DNA of 26,174 nucleotides from positions 1 through 26,174 of the forward strand of contig JBCBGC010000123.1 in NCBI GenBank assembly GCA_038527215.1. The letters are read 5' to 3'. The notes under the pieces were generated by a model that worked only from the letters and a program-made list of their open reading frames with translations, had not been told where the DNA came from and made no database searches. Source of the DNA: JAWPMV01 sp038527215 (GTDB lineage: Bacteria; Bacteroidota; Bacteroidia; J057). Each line of letters starts with the position of its first letter. The first letter of the stretch is position 1. Position numbers and translations under genes: made by a program. Shown here in pieces: positions 15,436 to 23,804 of the stretch.

Positions 15436-16167
15436 ATGCGACATGCGCTTTCTCAGCTACTCCTATTGAGCTTACTGATCAGCTGCCAGTCAGAAGCAGC
15501 GGTAGAGCAATCTCCCCCCCTTCCTCCCTTACCCGTTCCATCCGAAACCTGGCAGGTAGGATTTTTGATCATGGATGGGGTCTACAATACGGAACTGACG
15601 GCGCCCATGGACATTTTTCAACATACCATCTATCATCATCAGCCGGGCATGGAGGTCTTTACGGTGGCGGAGGAAAAACGGCCCATCCGCACCTTTGAGG
15701 GCCTGGTCATTACTCCGGATTACAGTTTCGAAGATGATAGTTTACCGACCATCGACATCCTGGTAGTGCCCAGTGCGGAACATCATTTGGACACTGATTT
15801 AGAGAATGAAGTGATGATAAATTTTGTTCGGGAAAAAGGCCGTCAGGCCCGCTATATCATGTCCCTTTGCGACGGAGCTTTTGTGTTGGCGCAGGCTGGT
15901 CTTCTGGACGGTTACCAGTGCACCACTTTTCCCAGCGACATTCCTGCCTTCCGAAAGAAATTTCCACAACTGAAGGTGCATGAGGAGGTCATTTTTGTCC
16001 ACCACGGAAAAGCCATCACCGGAGCCGGAGGGGCCAGGTCTTTCGAACCGGCTATGTACCTATCGGAACGCTTGTATGGAAAAAAAGCCGCGGATGGGAT
16101 TGCCAGAGGTATGGTGATAGACTGGGACGTAGAGGCCATTCCAAAAGTGGTGGTTTCTGAAGAGTAA
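15436..16167 (+). CDS. Lipid-anchored DJ-1/PfpI family protein
   Basis: A 243-residue DJ-1/PfpI (class I glutamine amidotransferase-like) protein carrying a lipoprotein signal: MRHALSQLLLLSLLIS then Cys17, followed by a proline-rich linker (PPLPPLPVP). The domain (about 37-235) has the family opening VGFLIMDGVYNTELTAPMDI and the nucleophile elbow IMSLCDGAFVLAQAG, with Cys145 as the conserved cysteine. A later GKAITGAGGA segment resembles the sensory half of GlxA-type AraC regulators. I chose 15436 rather than the open upstream codons because it alone gives the lipobox. No DNA-binding domain is present. Members are usually cytosolic, so a surface or periplasmic version is unusual; its substrate is unknown. 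Confidence 0.85.
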   Translation: MRHALSQLLLLSLLISCQSEAAVEQSPPLPPLPVPSETWQVGFLIMDGVYNTELTAPMDIFQHTIYHHQPGMEVFTVAEEKRPIRTFEGLVITPDYSFEDDSLPTIDILVVPSAEHHLDTDLENEVMINFVREKGRQARYIMSLCDGAFVLAQAGLLDGYQCTTFPSDIPAFRKKFPQLKVHEEVIFVHHGKAITGAGGARSFEPAMYLSERLYGKKAADGIARGMVIDWDVEAIPKVVVSEE

Positions 16168-16470
16168 TCGGCCAAAATCGCGGTCTTTAGGTTCCGCGCT
16201 GGATTTGGAACAGGAATTGAGGTGAGTATCCTTCACAAATAGGAGTTTTTGAGACGTAGGAATAAATTCGGGGATGCCAATCTCCCCCCTTTCCTGACCT
16301 ATGAGGCATAAATTTTCGCATTTTACGAATAAAGAAAGCCTTGATATCGTTTAAATTCCTAACATAGCCCCCTAGTTGGTTTGGAGCTTACCGGCAGGGG
16401 CAAAAAGCAGGTCCGCTCCAATTTTACTAACTTTACCTGCGTGTAATCTTAACCAAAGGCAAACCGAGAC
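16168..16470. other. Intergenic region before the coiled-coil gene
   Basis: About 300 bases with no credible gene. The right half holds a 7-bp inverted repeat (ttggagc 16381-16387 with gctccaa 16415-16421). Just after it lies TAACTTTA (16428-16435), one base off the Bacteroidota -7 motif, about 35 bases before the next start. This is a weak promoter candidate. Confidence 0.35.
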
Positions 16471-17442
16471 ATGAATCGTAATCTCTTGATCATAGGCGGC
16501 ATGGTGGGGGCCACCATCATTGCTTTCTTGCTGATCAACTTTTTTTCCGGAAGCGGTAGCAGTTCTACTTCTACCGTCAATGAAGAAAATCTCCAACGGG
16601 AAATCCTCGACCTGGAGAGTACGTTGCTTGAATTAGAATTGGTCTTTTCGGAAAACCAAAAACAAGAGCAAATAGATCGACAGTTGCTGGAACAAAAGAA
16701 TGACCAGCTCAATTATATCACCAAGCAGGTGGATGATCTGGAACAGAAAATCCGTATCCTGGAACGTGAGGGTCGGGTCGATAAAGAAACCATCCGCAGG
16801 CTACGCGAAAAGCTGGCTCAAGCCAAAGGTCAAATGGTGGAAGTGCTCAAAAAAGAAATCGACATCTACGTATACGAGAATTCCAAGCTCGTCCAGCAGA
16901 TCGATAGCGTGAGTGATATACAGGTCCGACAGGAAACCACCATTGATTCCCTCCAACTGGCCATCAATGACTGTGCCACCGGCTCGACCAGTGAGCGCTC
17001 TCCCTTAGTGGAAAATACGCCTCCCCCGGTAGAGAATTTAGAACCGAAGTTTGTGGCCGCTGACGTTACTCTCAAGGTTTTGGATAAACGTGGCAAGGTG
17101 GACGGCAACGATCGAATTACCAAGTTGGGACAGTTCCGTATTGAATTCACTTTTTCTGGCCAGGGTCCAGTACCTACAGGGGAAGTGCCTCTACATATTG
17201 TCATTAAGGATCACCAAGACCAAGTATTGCGCAATTCAGAAAAAAGCCAGGGAGGAAGTTTCAATTTCCAAGGAGCCTCCATGGTCAGTTCCTGTATGAT
17301 TCGTCGAAACTACCAAAACGCCCCGCAGCGTGTCAGCATGAAATATGATCCAGGCGCCTTGTCGGTGGCAGGATTTTACGATATTGAGATTTATGCCCAG
17401 GGCAAGCTAATCGGCAAAGGAAGAAAATTGCTGAGAACCTAG
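16471..17442 (+). CDS. Membrane-anchored coiled-coil protein
   Basis: A 323-residue unrecognised protein. One membrane helix (about 5-25, LLIIGGMVGATIIAFLLINFF) is followed by a Ser/Gly/Thr-rich neck. A long heptad-rich helix (about 37-163, dense Glu/Leu/Lys/Gln) then forms a probable parallel coiled coil. A Pro-rich hinge (LVENTPPPVENLEP) leads to a C-terminal beta-strand-rich domain of about 130 residues (VTLKVLDKRGKVDGNDRITK to GKLIGKGRKLLR) that looks immunoglobulin-like. Topology suggests a periplasmic stalk or adaptor. Its architecture echoes the lipoprotein at 24645-25538 without clear homology. It ends in front of a strong bidirectional terminator. Confidence 0.8.
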   Translation: MNRNLLIIGGMVGATIIAFLLINFFSGSGSSSTSTVNEENLQREILDLESTLLELELVFSENQKQEQIDRQLLEQKNDQLNYITKQVDDLEQKIRILEREGRVDKETIRRLREKLAQAKGQMVEVLKKEIDIYVYENSKLVQQIDSVSDIQVRQETTIDSLQLAINDCATGSTSERSPLVENTPPPVENLEPKFVAADVTLKVLDKRGKVDGNDRITKLGQFRIEFTFSGQGPVPTGEVPLHIVIKDHQDQVLRNSEKSQGGSFNFQGASMVSSCMIRRNYQNAPQRVSMKYDPGALSVAGFYDIEIYAQGKLIGKGRKLLRT

Positions 17443-17468
17443 GACCTTCGGCCTAGATCAAAAGATAC

Positions 17469-17506
17469 AAGCTGGATTTTCTCCGAGAGAATCCAGCTTA
17501 TTTTTT
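17469..17506. terminator. Bidirectional terminator overlapping the TetR stop
   Basis: A perfect 10-bp stem (aagctggatt 17469-17478 with aatccagctt 17490-17499) followed on the plus strand by attttttaag. It terminates the coiled-coil gene and contains the stop codon of the convergent TetR gene, for which the reverse-side tail (tatcttttgat) may also work. Confidence 0.85.
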
Positions 17507-18088
17507 AAGCCCTTGTAGAATAAAGGTGGTGATGGCTTCCTCGATTTCCTCCACGGACATTCTCCCTTCGGGTTTATACCATTGGTGGAGCCAGTTGATG
17601 GAAGCCAGGAGGAGGGAGGTTAAAAAGCGAGGGGAGCCTTCCCGACATTGCCCTGCTTCGATGCCTTCTTTTACGACCCCAGCAATGATAAAGCGATACC
17701 TGCGAATAGATTCCCCATAGGTGGTCCGGCGGGGTTCTTCCAAATGGGTCCATTCCCGGAAAAAAATCGCCGCAGCTGGCACGTTCTCGATCATGATGTC
17801 GATATGCATGCGGATCATGGCTTCCAGCCGCTCCAAGGGAGTTCCCTCCCCTTCTGCCAGCGGCAGGACCTTTTCATGGAACTTCTGAGAACTCCGCACG
17901 GCTATTTCCCACAGCATCTCATCTTTGGATACATAATGGCTGTACAGGCTGGCGGGTTTAATATCCAACACCTCTGCCAGATCACGCATAGACGTAGCCA
18001 AATAGCCCTTTTGGCTAAAGAGTTGAGTGGCCGCCTGGAGGATTTCCGCCTTACGGTCTGTGAGGGGTTTCAGTTCTATATCAACCAT
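17498..18088 (-). CDS. TetR/AcrR family regulator
   Basis: A 196-residue dimeric repressor-type protein. The N-terminal helix-turn-helix domain spans about residues 12-58, with ILQAATQLFSQKGYLATSMRDLAEVLDIKPASLYSHYVSKDEML as the classic TetR signature and recognition helix near 44-51. The C-terminal half (60-196) is helical and ligand-binding, with FREWTHLEEP and LLASINWLHQWYKPEG segments typical of KstR2/fatty-acyl-CoA-type TetR regulators. That suggests an acyl-CoA or lipid inducer, but this is inference. It diverges from nuoN, and an 8-bp inverted repeat between the two could be its operator. Its stop lies inside a terminator hairpin. Confidence 0.9.
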   Translation of the reverse strand: MVDIELKPLTDRKAEILQAATQLFSQKGYLATSMRDLAEVLDIKPASLYSHYVSKDEMLWEIAVRSSQKFHEKVLPLAEGEGTPLERLEAMIRMHIDIMIENVPAAAIFFREWTHLEEPRRTTYGESIRRYRFIIAGVVKEGIEAGQCREGSPRFLTSLLLASINWLHQWYKPEGRMSVEEIEEAITTFILQGLKK

Positions 18089-18126
18089 ATGTTTACGAAC
18101 GCTGGTTAGGCAAGGTAAAGCGAATC

Positions 18127-18161
18127 TAGGCTTTAGTCAACTCATGCGAAAGGAAAGCCTA
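18127..18161. promoter_or_regulatory. Inverted repeat between TetR and nuoN, candidate operator
   Basis: Perfect 8-bp arms taggcttt (18127-18134) and aaagccta (18154-18161) are separated by 19 bases, about 39 bases upstream of the TetR start. The span fits a TetR-dimer site or a hairpin; with a gap this long it is only a candidate. Confidence 0.3.
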
Positions 18162-18247
18162 CAGTTTAATCTCCTCCGGTTTTTTGAATCTCTTGCGGGA
18201 TATACTAAATTACGCCAAAAGCAAACCTATTAAGTAGCTCCCGGTAT

Positions 18248-19741
18248 ATGAACACCCCTTTTAATTTCGACACCTTAGGTTCAGATACCCTCGCTGTGGC
18301 TCCCATTCTGATTTTGTTGGTTACGGGCCTGGCGCTGATGTTATTGGACGCATTCAAACAGAAATCAGCGCTGCCCTGGGTAGCTGCGGTCGGTATGACC
18401 GGCTCTGCCCTCCTAGCCTGGTTTCAGGGTCCTGATACCAGCCAATTGGTATTCAGTGGCATGATGGAGACAGGAGGCATTGCTCCGCTGGCGCATATTT
18501 TTCTCTGCATCTCCGGTCTGTGTACCCTGTTCTTCCTGCAGGATTACCTGCACCGCCAAGGACGGCCGATTTCAGATGTCTATACCCTCCTGGTTTTTTC
18601 GGTTCTGGGCATGATCCTCATGGCCAACGCCAACGACCTCATCATGACCTTCATCGGCCTGGAAACCATGTCGATGTGTCTGTACATTTTTGCTTCCCTT
18701 TACAAAACCGACCCCAAGTCTAACGAGGCCGGGTTGAAATACTTCCTGCTGGGCTCTTTTGCCTCAGCTTTTCTGCTCTTCGGCATTGCCATTATTTACG
18801 GATTAACCGGCCACACCGACTTTCCAGGTCTGGCCGCCAGTACAGCAGCCTTGCAGGAAAACCAGGAACTCTTCCTGGTAAGTGCAGGACTTTTGCTGAT
18901 TGGCTTCCTGTTCAAAGTTGCAGCCTTTCCCTTTCACAACTGGACGCCGGATGTGTATCAGGGAACCCCTACTCCCCTGGCAGGCTTCATGGCTACCGGG
19001 AGTAAAATGGCCGCTTTCATCGCTTTAGGCACCTTGATCAAGAGACTGGAGCTGGTGAGCGCGGCAGAAAATGAAAAACTGGTGACCATTCTGGCCATCT
19101 CCGCTTTGTTTACCATGATCTATGGTAACGTGGTGGCCGCGCGCCAGACCAATATCAAGCGGATGCTGGCCTATTCCAGTATTGCGCACTCGGGTTATGT
19201 GCTTTTGGGACTTTGTGCGCCCATGTTCGGCTTTCAGGCCATCGTTTTCTACATGTTTATCTATACCCTGATGAACATTGGGGCCTTTGGCATGGTTGGC
19301 ATGGCAGAACGCGACTATCCAGATACAGACCTCGAAAGCTGGCGCGGCTTAGGGCAGGTTTCGCCCTATTTTGCAGGTACCCTGGCTATCTTCATGTTCT
19401 CCCTGGCAGGCATTCCTCCCCTGGCAGGCTTCATGGGGAAATATCAGGTCTTCGTTTCCGCCATTCGGGAAGACCTGATTCTCCTGGCCACGGTGGGTAT
19501 TCTGACTTCGGTCATTGGCGCCTACTACTATATCCGGGTGATCGTATTGATGTTCTTTAACAGCCAGGGGCAAAAGCCTAAGCTCAACCTGAACTTTGGC
19601 ACTTTGCCCGCCGCCGGAGTAGCCATCCTCGCAGCGCTGATCCTGATCTACGGAATCTTCCCTTCCCTGATCCTGAAGCCAATTGGAGATGCCTTCTCAG
19701 CTGATACTTTGTCCATGCTTAGCCAGTGGATTCTGCCTTAA
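18248..19741 (+). CDS. nuoN: NADH-quinone oxidoreductase subunit N
   Basis: A 497-residue polytopic subunit of respiratory complex I, one of the three antiporter-like proton-pumping subunits in the membrane arm. About 14 hydrophobic helices run the whole length. Diagnostic features: the helix-5 acidic residue in FIGLETMSMCLYI (Glu139), EAGLKYFLLG with Lys164, LLIGFLFKVAAFPFHNWTPDVYQG (Lys223, His230) and the late LAGIPPLAGFMGKYQVF helix. All look intact. Usually nuoN ends the nuoA-N operon, but here the gene upstream is a divergent TetR and no other nuo gene is in the window, so it has its own promoter and may be split from the main operon. A terminator follows 31 bases later. Confidence 0.97.
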   Translation: MNTPFNFDTLGSDTLAVAPILILLVTGLALMLLDAFKQKSALPWVAAVGMTGSALLAWFQGPDTSQLVFSGMMETGGIAPLAHIFLCISGLCTLFFLQDYLHRQGRPISDVYTLLVFSVLGMILMANANDLIMTFIGLETMSMCLYIFASLYKTDPKSNEAGLKYFLLGSFASAFLLFGIAIIYGLTGHTDFPGLAASTAALQENQELFLVSAGLLLIGFLFKVAAFPFHNWTPDVYQGTPTPLAGFMATGSKMAAFIALGTLIKRLELVSAAENEKLVTILAISALFTMIYGNVVAARQTNIKRMLAYSSIAHSGYVLLGLCAPMFGFQAIVFYMFIYTLMNIGAFGMVGMAERDYPDTDLESWRGLGQVSPYFAGTLAIFMFSLAGIPPLAGFMGKYQVFVSAIREDLILLATVGILTSVIGAYYYIRVIVLMFFNSQGQKPKLNLNFGTLPAAGVAILAALILIYGIFPSLILKPIGDAFSADTLSMLSQWILP

Positions 19742-19772
19742 GGCCGATCACTGCCTTCACATAAAAACTTAA

Positions 19773-19798
19773 AGCCTGGTCCGTCCGGGCTTTTTTTT
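19773..19798 (+). terminator. Intrinsic terminator of nuoN
   Basis: A 7-bp stem (agcctgg 19773-19779 with ccgggct 19785-19791, one G-T pair) runs straight into eight T. It ends only six bases before the next start codon. Confidence 0.88.
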
Positions 19799-19804
19799 CG
19801 TACC

Positions 19805-20854
19805 ATGCACATCCTCCGACTAGAAAAAATCTTGCCTCAGGGCCCCGATGCCGTCAGTCTGCATTTCCCTCAGCCTAAGTTCGGCCGTATCCATTATAAA
19901 CCGGGCCAGTATCTCAGTCTCAAACTGGAAATAGCGGGACAGTTTCACTTTCGATCTTACTCCTTATCGAGTGCCCCACGGCTGGATCAGGAATTGGTGG
20001 TCGTGGTCAAGCGGGTCCCCGGAGGCCTGGTTTCCAACTACATCAATGACCATTTCAAACCGGGTCAAATGGTAGAAACCCTGGAGCCTGGTGGTCATTT
20101 TTTCCTGGAAACAGCCATTAAGTACGAGCGGCATTTGACGCTATTTGCCGCCGGCAGTGGCATTACCCCCATTTTTTCTATGCTACGTTCGGTGCTTTAC
20201 ATAGAGCCTCGAAGCAAAGTAAGTTTGGTTTATGCCAACTCTCAGGCAGAAAACATCATCTTTAAAGCAGAATTGGATCTTCTGGAAGAACGCTTTCCGG
20301 AGCGATGTAAGGTTTGGCATCTTTTGTCGCAGGAAAAAACTGCCTACAGCCAGGAACGCTTATCCCAGGAGAATTTTGGACACAGATGGGCGGAAGTTCT
20401 CCAGTTCGGCCAGCTGCCAGAACAAGTATTCCTTTGCGGACCACCCGGCTTCATGGACACGGTAGAAAAAGGCTTAAACGACCTGAACTATCCGGCAGAA
20501 CAGCGCCATAAAGAGGCTTTCGTAGCAGAGGAGGAGCAAAAAAGGATTCAAGAGCGGGATTATTCCGGGCCTACCCGTATGGTAACCGTAACCATGGGAG
20601 AGGAAACATGGGAGTTCCCGGTGCCAGCAGGCATGACCATTCTCAATGCCGCCCTGGAACAAGGCTTAAACCTGCCGCATAGTTGTAAGCGAGGCATTTG
20701 TTCCTCCTGCATGGCAACCCTGGAACAAGGACAGGTAGCGATTGCGGATGAGAAAAATCTGCTGGACTTTGAACGGGAACAACAAAAAATTCTGATGTGT
20801 CAGGCCATGCCGTTGGATGATGAAGTGAGTGTGCGGCCGGGCTTTACCTTTTGA
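19805..20854 (+). CDS. PaaE-like flavin/[2Fe-2S] oxidoreductase
   Basis: A 349-residue electron-transfer protein in the order FAD domain, NAD(P)H domain, C-terminal plant-type ferredoxin, as in PaaE and class IB reductase subunits. Visible motifs: FAD-binding RSYS (50-53), pyridine nucleotide-binding GSGITP (117-122), CGPPGFM (211-217), and [2Fe-2S] cysteines Cys294, Cys299, Cys302 and Cys332 (CKRGICSSC...C). All cofactor ligands are present. It would pass electrons from NAD(P)H to an oxygenase, hydroxylase or desaturase. No paaABCD or other oxygenase is nearby, so the partner is unknown. The start is fixed by alignment to the family (no spare N-terminus) and lies six bases after the nuoN terminator, with no ribosome site visible. 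Confidence 0.92.
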   Translation: MHILRLEKILPQGPDAVSLHFPQPKFGRIHYKPGQYLSLKLEIAGQFHFRSYSLSSAPRLDQELVVVVKRVPGGLVSNYINDHFKPGQMVETLEPGGHFFLETAIKYERHLTLFAAGSGITPIFSMLRSVLYIEPRSKVSLVYANSQAENIIFKAELDLLEERFPERCKVWHLLSQEKTAYSQERLSQENFGHRWAEVLQFGQLPEQVFLCGPPGFMDTVEKGLNDLNYPAEQRHKEAFVAEEEQKRIQERDYSGPTRMVTVTMGEETWEFPVPAGMTILNAALEQGLNLPHSCKRGICSSCMATLEQGQVAIADEKNLLDFEREQQKILMCQAMPLDDEVSVRPGFTF

Positions 20855-20894
20855 AAAAACGCGCTTTTATGCGCCCATTTATAGCACCTAGCGT

Positions 20895-21683
20895 ATGCAA
20901 CAACCTATCATCTCCTTACGAGGGCTAAGGAAATCCTTTGGCACCAAAGAAGTCCTTAAAGGCCTGGACCTCGACATCCAACCGGGACAAATCATTGGCT
21001 ACATCGGTCCCAACGGAGCAGGAAAAAGTACCACCGTAAAAATTCTATGTGGCATCCTGGCTGACTTTGAAGGAGAAGTCGAAGTCCTGGGCAAAAACCT
21101 CCGGGAAGCCTCTCTGGAAATCAAAAAACGGATCGGATACATCCCGGAAAACGGCGCCATGTACCAAACCCTAAGCCCTATGGAATACCTGCAGTTTGTG
21201 GGCGAGCTACAGGGCATGGAGTTGGCGGATATACAGGAAAAATCGAAAAAGCTGCTCCAGCTTTTTGGGATGGACGCGCATGCTGATGAACGTATACAGA
21301 CCTTCTCCAAAGGGATGAAACAGAAAATTCTGATCATTTCAGGACTGTTGCATAATCCAGATATCATCTTCATGGATGAGCCCTTGAGCGGCTTGGATGC
21401 GAATTCGGTGATCATGGTCAAAGAGATGCTGAATCAGTTGGCCAAAGAGGGCAAGACGATTTTTTATAGCTCACATATCATGGATGTGGTGGAAAAAATC
21501 AGCGATCGGATCATCCTGATCAGCGATGGCGCCATCGTAGCAGATGGCACCTTTGCCGAACTCAATGCTGGTACAGCTTCCGCCTCGCTGGAAAAACTTT
21601 TCACGCAGTTGACGGGATCCTCCGGGCACGCCCAAACGGCGACGGAAATCATTGACGTATTCGGGAAGGAGGAAGCATCATGA
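20895..21683 (+). CDS. ABC transporter ATP-binding protein
   Basis: A 262-residue ATPase of an ABC exporter, DrrA/CcmA-like subfamily. Walker A GPNGAGKS (38-45), signature FSKGMKQ (137-143, the variant common in this subfamily instead of LSGGQ), Walker B IIFMDEP (157-163) and switch histidine His194 in YSSHIMD. All are intact. It follows the reductase by 40 bases and overlaps the permease start by four bases (ATGA), so ATPase and permease are translationally coupled and form a two-component transporter. The substrate cannot be inferred from sequence. Confidence 0.95.
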   Translation: MQQPIISLRGLRKSFGTKEVLKGLDLDIQPGQIIGYIGPNGAGKSTTVKILCGILADFEGEVEVLGKNLREASLEIKKRIGYIPENGAMYQTLSPMEYLQFVGELQGMELADIQEKSKKLLQLFGMDAHADERIQTFSKGMKQKILIISGLLHNPDIIFMDEPLSGLDANSVIMVKEMLNQLAKEGKTIFYSSHIMDVVEKISDRIILISDGAIVADGTFAELNAGTASASLEKLFTQLTGSSGHAQTATEIIDVFGKEEAS

Positions 21684-23329
21684 TTCGATTATTCCTGGGC
21701 CTGTTGGTCCCCTTTAAGCCCCTCCTTAAGCGTATGGGCGTCAACACTGATCAACTCTGGTTGCTGCTCCGCACCAAACTCACCCTGGACAATCGGCGTT
21801 CCAGCCCCATGCAAGGCAACAGCAAGCCCACCAAAAATCGCCTGGGCCTGATGGGGTTTTTGTACATCTTTCTGGGGCTCTACATCGGTTTGCTGATCAG
21901 CATGATGGAATCCCTGTTTACCAGCATGGTCATTTTCCATTCCTTCCTAATGGTGATGATCGCGGTCAGCATGATTTCCGAATTTACCACCGTCCTTTTT
22001 GATACCCGGGACAATGACATCCTGCTCCCCCGCCCTATCGACAGCCGTACCCTGGCCGTAAGTCGGATTCTGCATATAGGTCTGTATTTGCTCTTTATAG
22101 GCTTCTCTCTGGGTCTGGTGGGCATTATTACTTCATTTGTCAAATTCGGGCTGGCCGGTGGGCTGAGCGTCTTGTTCAGCATTGCCCTGAACATCCTTTT
22201 TACCCTTTTTCTCACCAATCTCTTCTACCTCGGCATGATGCGCCTTGCCACAGGTGAGCGGCTCAAGGATATCCTGGTTTACTTTCAGATTTTCATGGCC
22301 ATCCTCTTCTTTGGCGGCTACCAGATCATGCCTGAATTGATGGAAATGGATGCCTTGGAAACTTATGCCCTAATCCCCACTGGCTGGACTCTGTTGGCCC
22401 CTCCTGCCTGGTTGGCGGGATTGAACGAAGTGATGGGTATGGGAAATACCGGAGGAATCTATCTTGCCCTGGCGGCCCTGGCCATTCTCATGCCTATTTT
22501 AGGATTATGGCTGGTGGTTCGGGTTTTCGCGCCTACTTTTTCCCACCGTCTGGGCCAACTGGCGGCGGCAGGTGGAAATGATCCTCAGGGTAAGGGAAAT
22601 CTCAAAAGTGATGGTTCCTATCCCGTGGGAAGTTGGCTGGGCAAGGTCCTGATGCGAGAGCAGATCGAAAGAACCTCCTTTAACCTCACCTGGCGGCTCA
22701 GTGGCAGGGAGCGGCTTTTTAAGCAATCTGTATTTCCTGCCTTTGGCTATATGCTGGTATTCATTTTTATGCCTTTTTTCAGCAACTGGAGTGAATTAGG
22801 AGAAAAACTGGTAGCCTGGCAATCCGGTGATTATTTCCTCTTTCCCATCTATATGGGCATGATGGTCGGTTCTTCTATTGCCATGAGTTTGGGGTTCGGT
22901 GAAAAAAATGAAGTGGACTGGTGGTTCCGGGCTATGCCGATCGACCGGCCAGGCTCGGTCTATTTTGGGGCGCTGCATGCGGTCATGTTCCGATACATGG
23001 TACCCTTCCAACTCCTGGTCTCGCTGGGGGTAGGCTTTTTTTGGGGACCTCAGGTGATAGACGATCTCATTTTTGGCTTCCTGGTCCAGTGGATGGTCAT
23101 GATGTTGCAATTCCGTCAAATGGCCACTTTCCCTTTTTCTCAGGCTAGAGAAACCCAGCAAGGCTCTAAAAACTTTGGCCGCTTCGCTCTCACCATGATG
23201 GGCGTAGGCCTGATGGTAGGCGTCCATTACCTGCTGCTGCAAGTTTCCTGGGGCGTAGGGGCTGGGTTGGTCATCCTGGGGATTCTGAGCTTTGTAACGG
23301 CCGGGGAAATGAGAAAAATCGCCTGGTAA
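21680..23329 (+). CDS. ABC transporter permease
   Basis: A 549-residue membrane protein, the permease partner of the ATPase it overlaps. About 12 hydrophobic segments are visible in two blocks (roughly 55-290 and 355-545) separated by a soluble loop around 290-350. This is larger than the six-TM ABC-2 permease and fits the two-half ABC-2-like exporters of Bacteroidota. A cytoplasmic N-terminus (about 1-52) is basic and carries RRSSPMQGNSKPTKNR. The family is not one whose cargo I can name; export of a lipid, drug or envelope component is likely. After the stop there are about 150 bases without a gene before the ferredoxin. Confidence 0.82.
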   Translation: MIRLFLGLLVPFKPLLKRMGVNTDQLWLLLRTKLTLDNRRSSPMQGNSKPTKNRLGLMGFLYIFLGLYIGLLISMMESLFTSMVIFHSFLMVMIAVSMISEFTTVLFDTRDNDILLPRPIDSRTLAVSRILHIGLYLLFIGFSLGLVGIITSFVKFGLAGGLSVLFSIALNILFTLFLTNLFYLGMMRLATGERLKDILVYFQIFMAILFFGGYQIMPELMEMDALETYALIPTGWTLLAPPAWLAGLNEVMGMGNTGGIYLALAALAILMPILGLWLVVRVFAPTFSHRLGQLAAAGGNDPQGKGNLKSDGSYPVGSWLGKVLMREQIERTSFNLTWRLSGRERLFKQSVFPAFGYMLVFIFMPFFSNWSELGEKLVAWQSGDYFLFPIYMGMMVGSSIAMSLGFGEKNEVDWWFRAMPIDRPGSVYFGALHAVMFRYMVPFQLLVSLGVGFFWGPQVIDDLIFGFLVQWMVMMLQFRQMATFPFSQARETQQGSKNFGRFALTMMGVGLMVGVHYLLLQVSWGVGAGLVILGILSFVTAGEMRKIAW

Positions 23330-23453
23330 GCAATGGAATTAGCTCGCGAGTTCCCTGGAGATCGACAAGCTCAAAAGTCAGTTTCCAGCAGGATTTTTAG
23401 GGATCTCCGCAGAAAATGCAGCCCGTGAGAAACAATTTTCCGGGCAAAGGGCT

Positions 23454-23461
23454 TATTTTTG
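23454..23461 (+). promoter_or_regulatory. Bacteroidota -7 element for the ferredoxin gene
   Basis: tatttttg matches TAnnTTTG and ends 22 bases before the ferredoxin ATG, a normal leader distance. The -33 position has no clear TTG. It suggests the ferredoxin is transcribed separately from the ABC genes. Upstream, 7-bp arms ggagatc (23357-23363) and gatctcc (23402-23408) may form a loose hairpin. Confidence 0.45.
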
Positions 23462-23483
23462 CGAGCATTAAATAATTCTGAAT

Positions 23484-23804
23484 ATGATTCACATTCAAGT
23501 AACCGATACAGACGGAAGCGTTCATCAATTGGAACTCAAAGAAAATCCGTCCTCGAATCTGATGGAAGAACTGACGCGGGCTCGTTTGGACGTACCCGCT
23601 ATATGCGGAGGCATGGCCGGTTGTGGCACCTGCCATATTGAGATCGTAAAAGGAGCGGATCAACTCGACGAGATGGAGGAGGACGAGGATTTCATGATTG
23701 AAAGCCTGGACAATAAGGTTGATGGGAGCCGTCTTTCCTGCCAATTACCCCTTACCAAGTCCCTCGACGGCCTGGAGATTAAGGTTCTTGGGGACGGGGC
23801 TTAG
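23484..23804 (+). CDS. Adrenodoxin-type [2Fe-2S] ferredoxin
   Basis: A 106-residue soluble electron carrier with the four cluster cysteines in C41-x5-C47-x2-C50 (ICGGMAGCGTCH) and C86 (RLSCQLPL). The spacing is that of adrenodoxin/putidaredoxin rather than plant-type ferredoxin. The acidic stretch DEMEEDED (62-69) is the usual binding surface for a reductase or P450. Such ferredoxins feed hydroxylases or iron-sulfur assembly; no P450 or Isc gene is in the window. Its last 26 bases overlap the 3' end of the convergent TetR gene on the other strand, without a terminator between. Confidence 0.93.
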   Translation: MIHIQVTDTDGSVHQLELKENPSSNLMEELTRARLDVPAICGGMAGCGTCHIEIVKGADQLDEMEEDEDFMIESLDNKVDGSRLSCQLPLTKSLDGLEIKVLGDGA

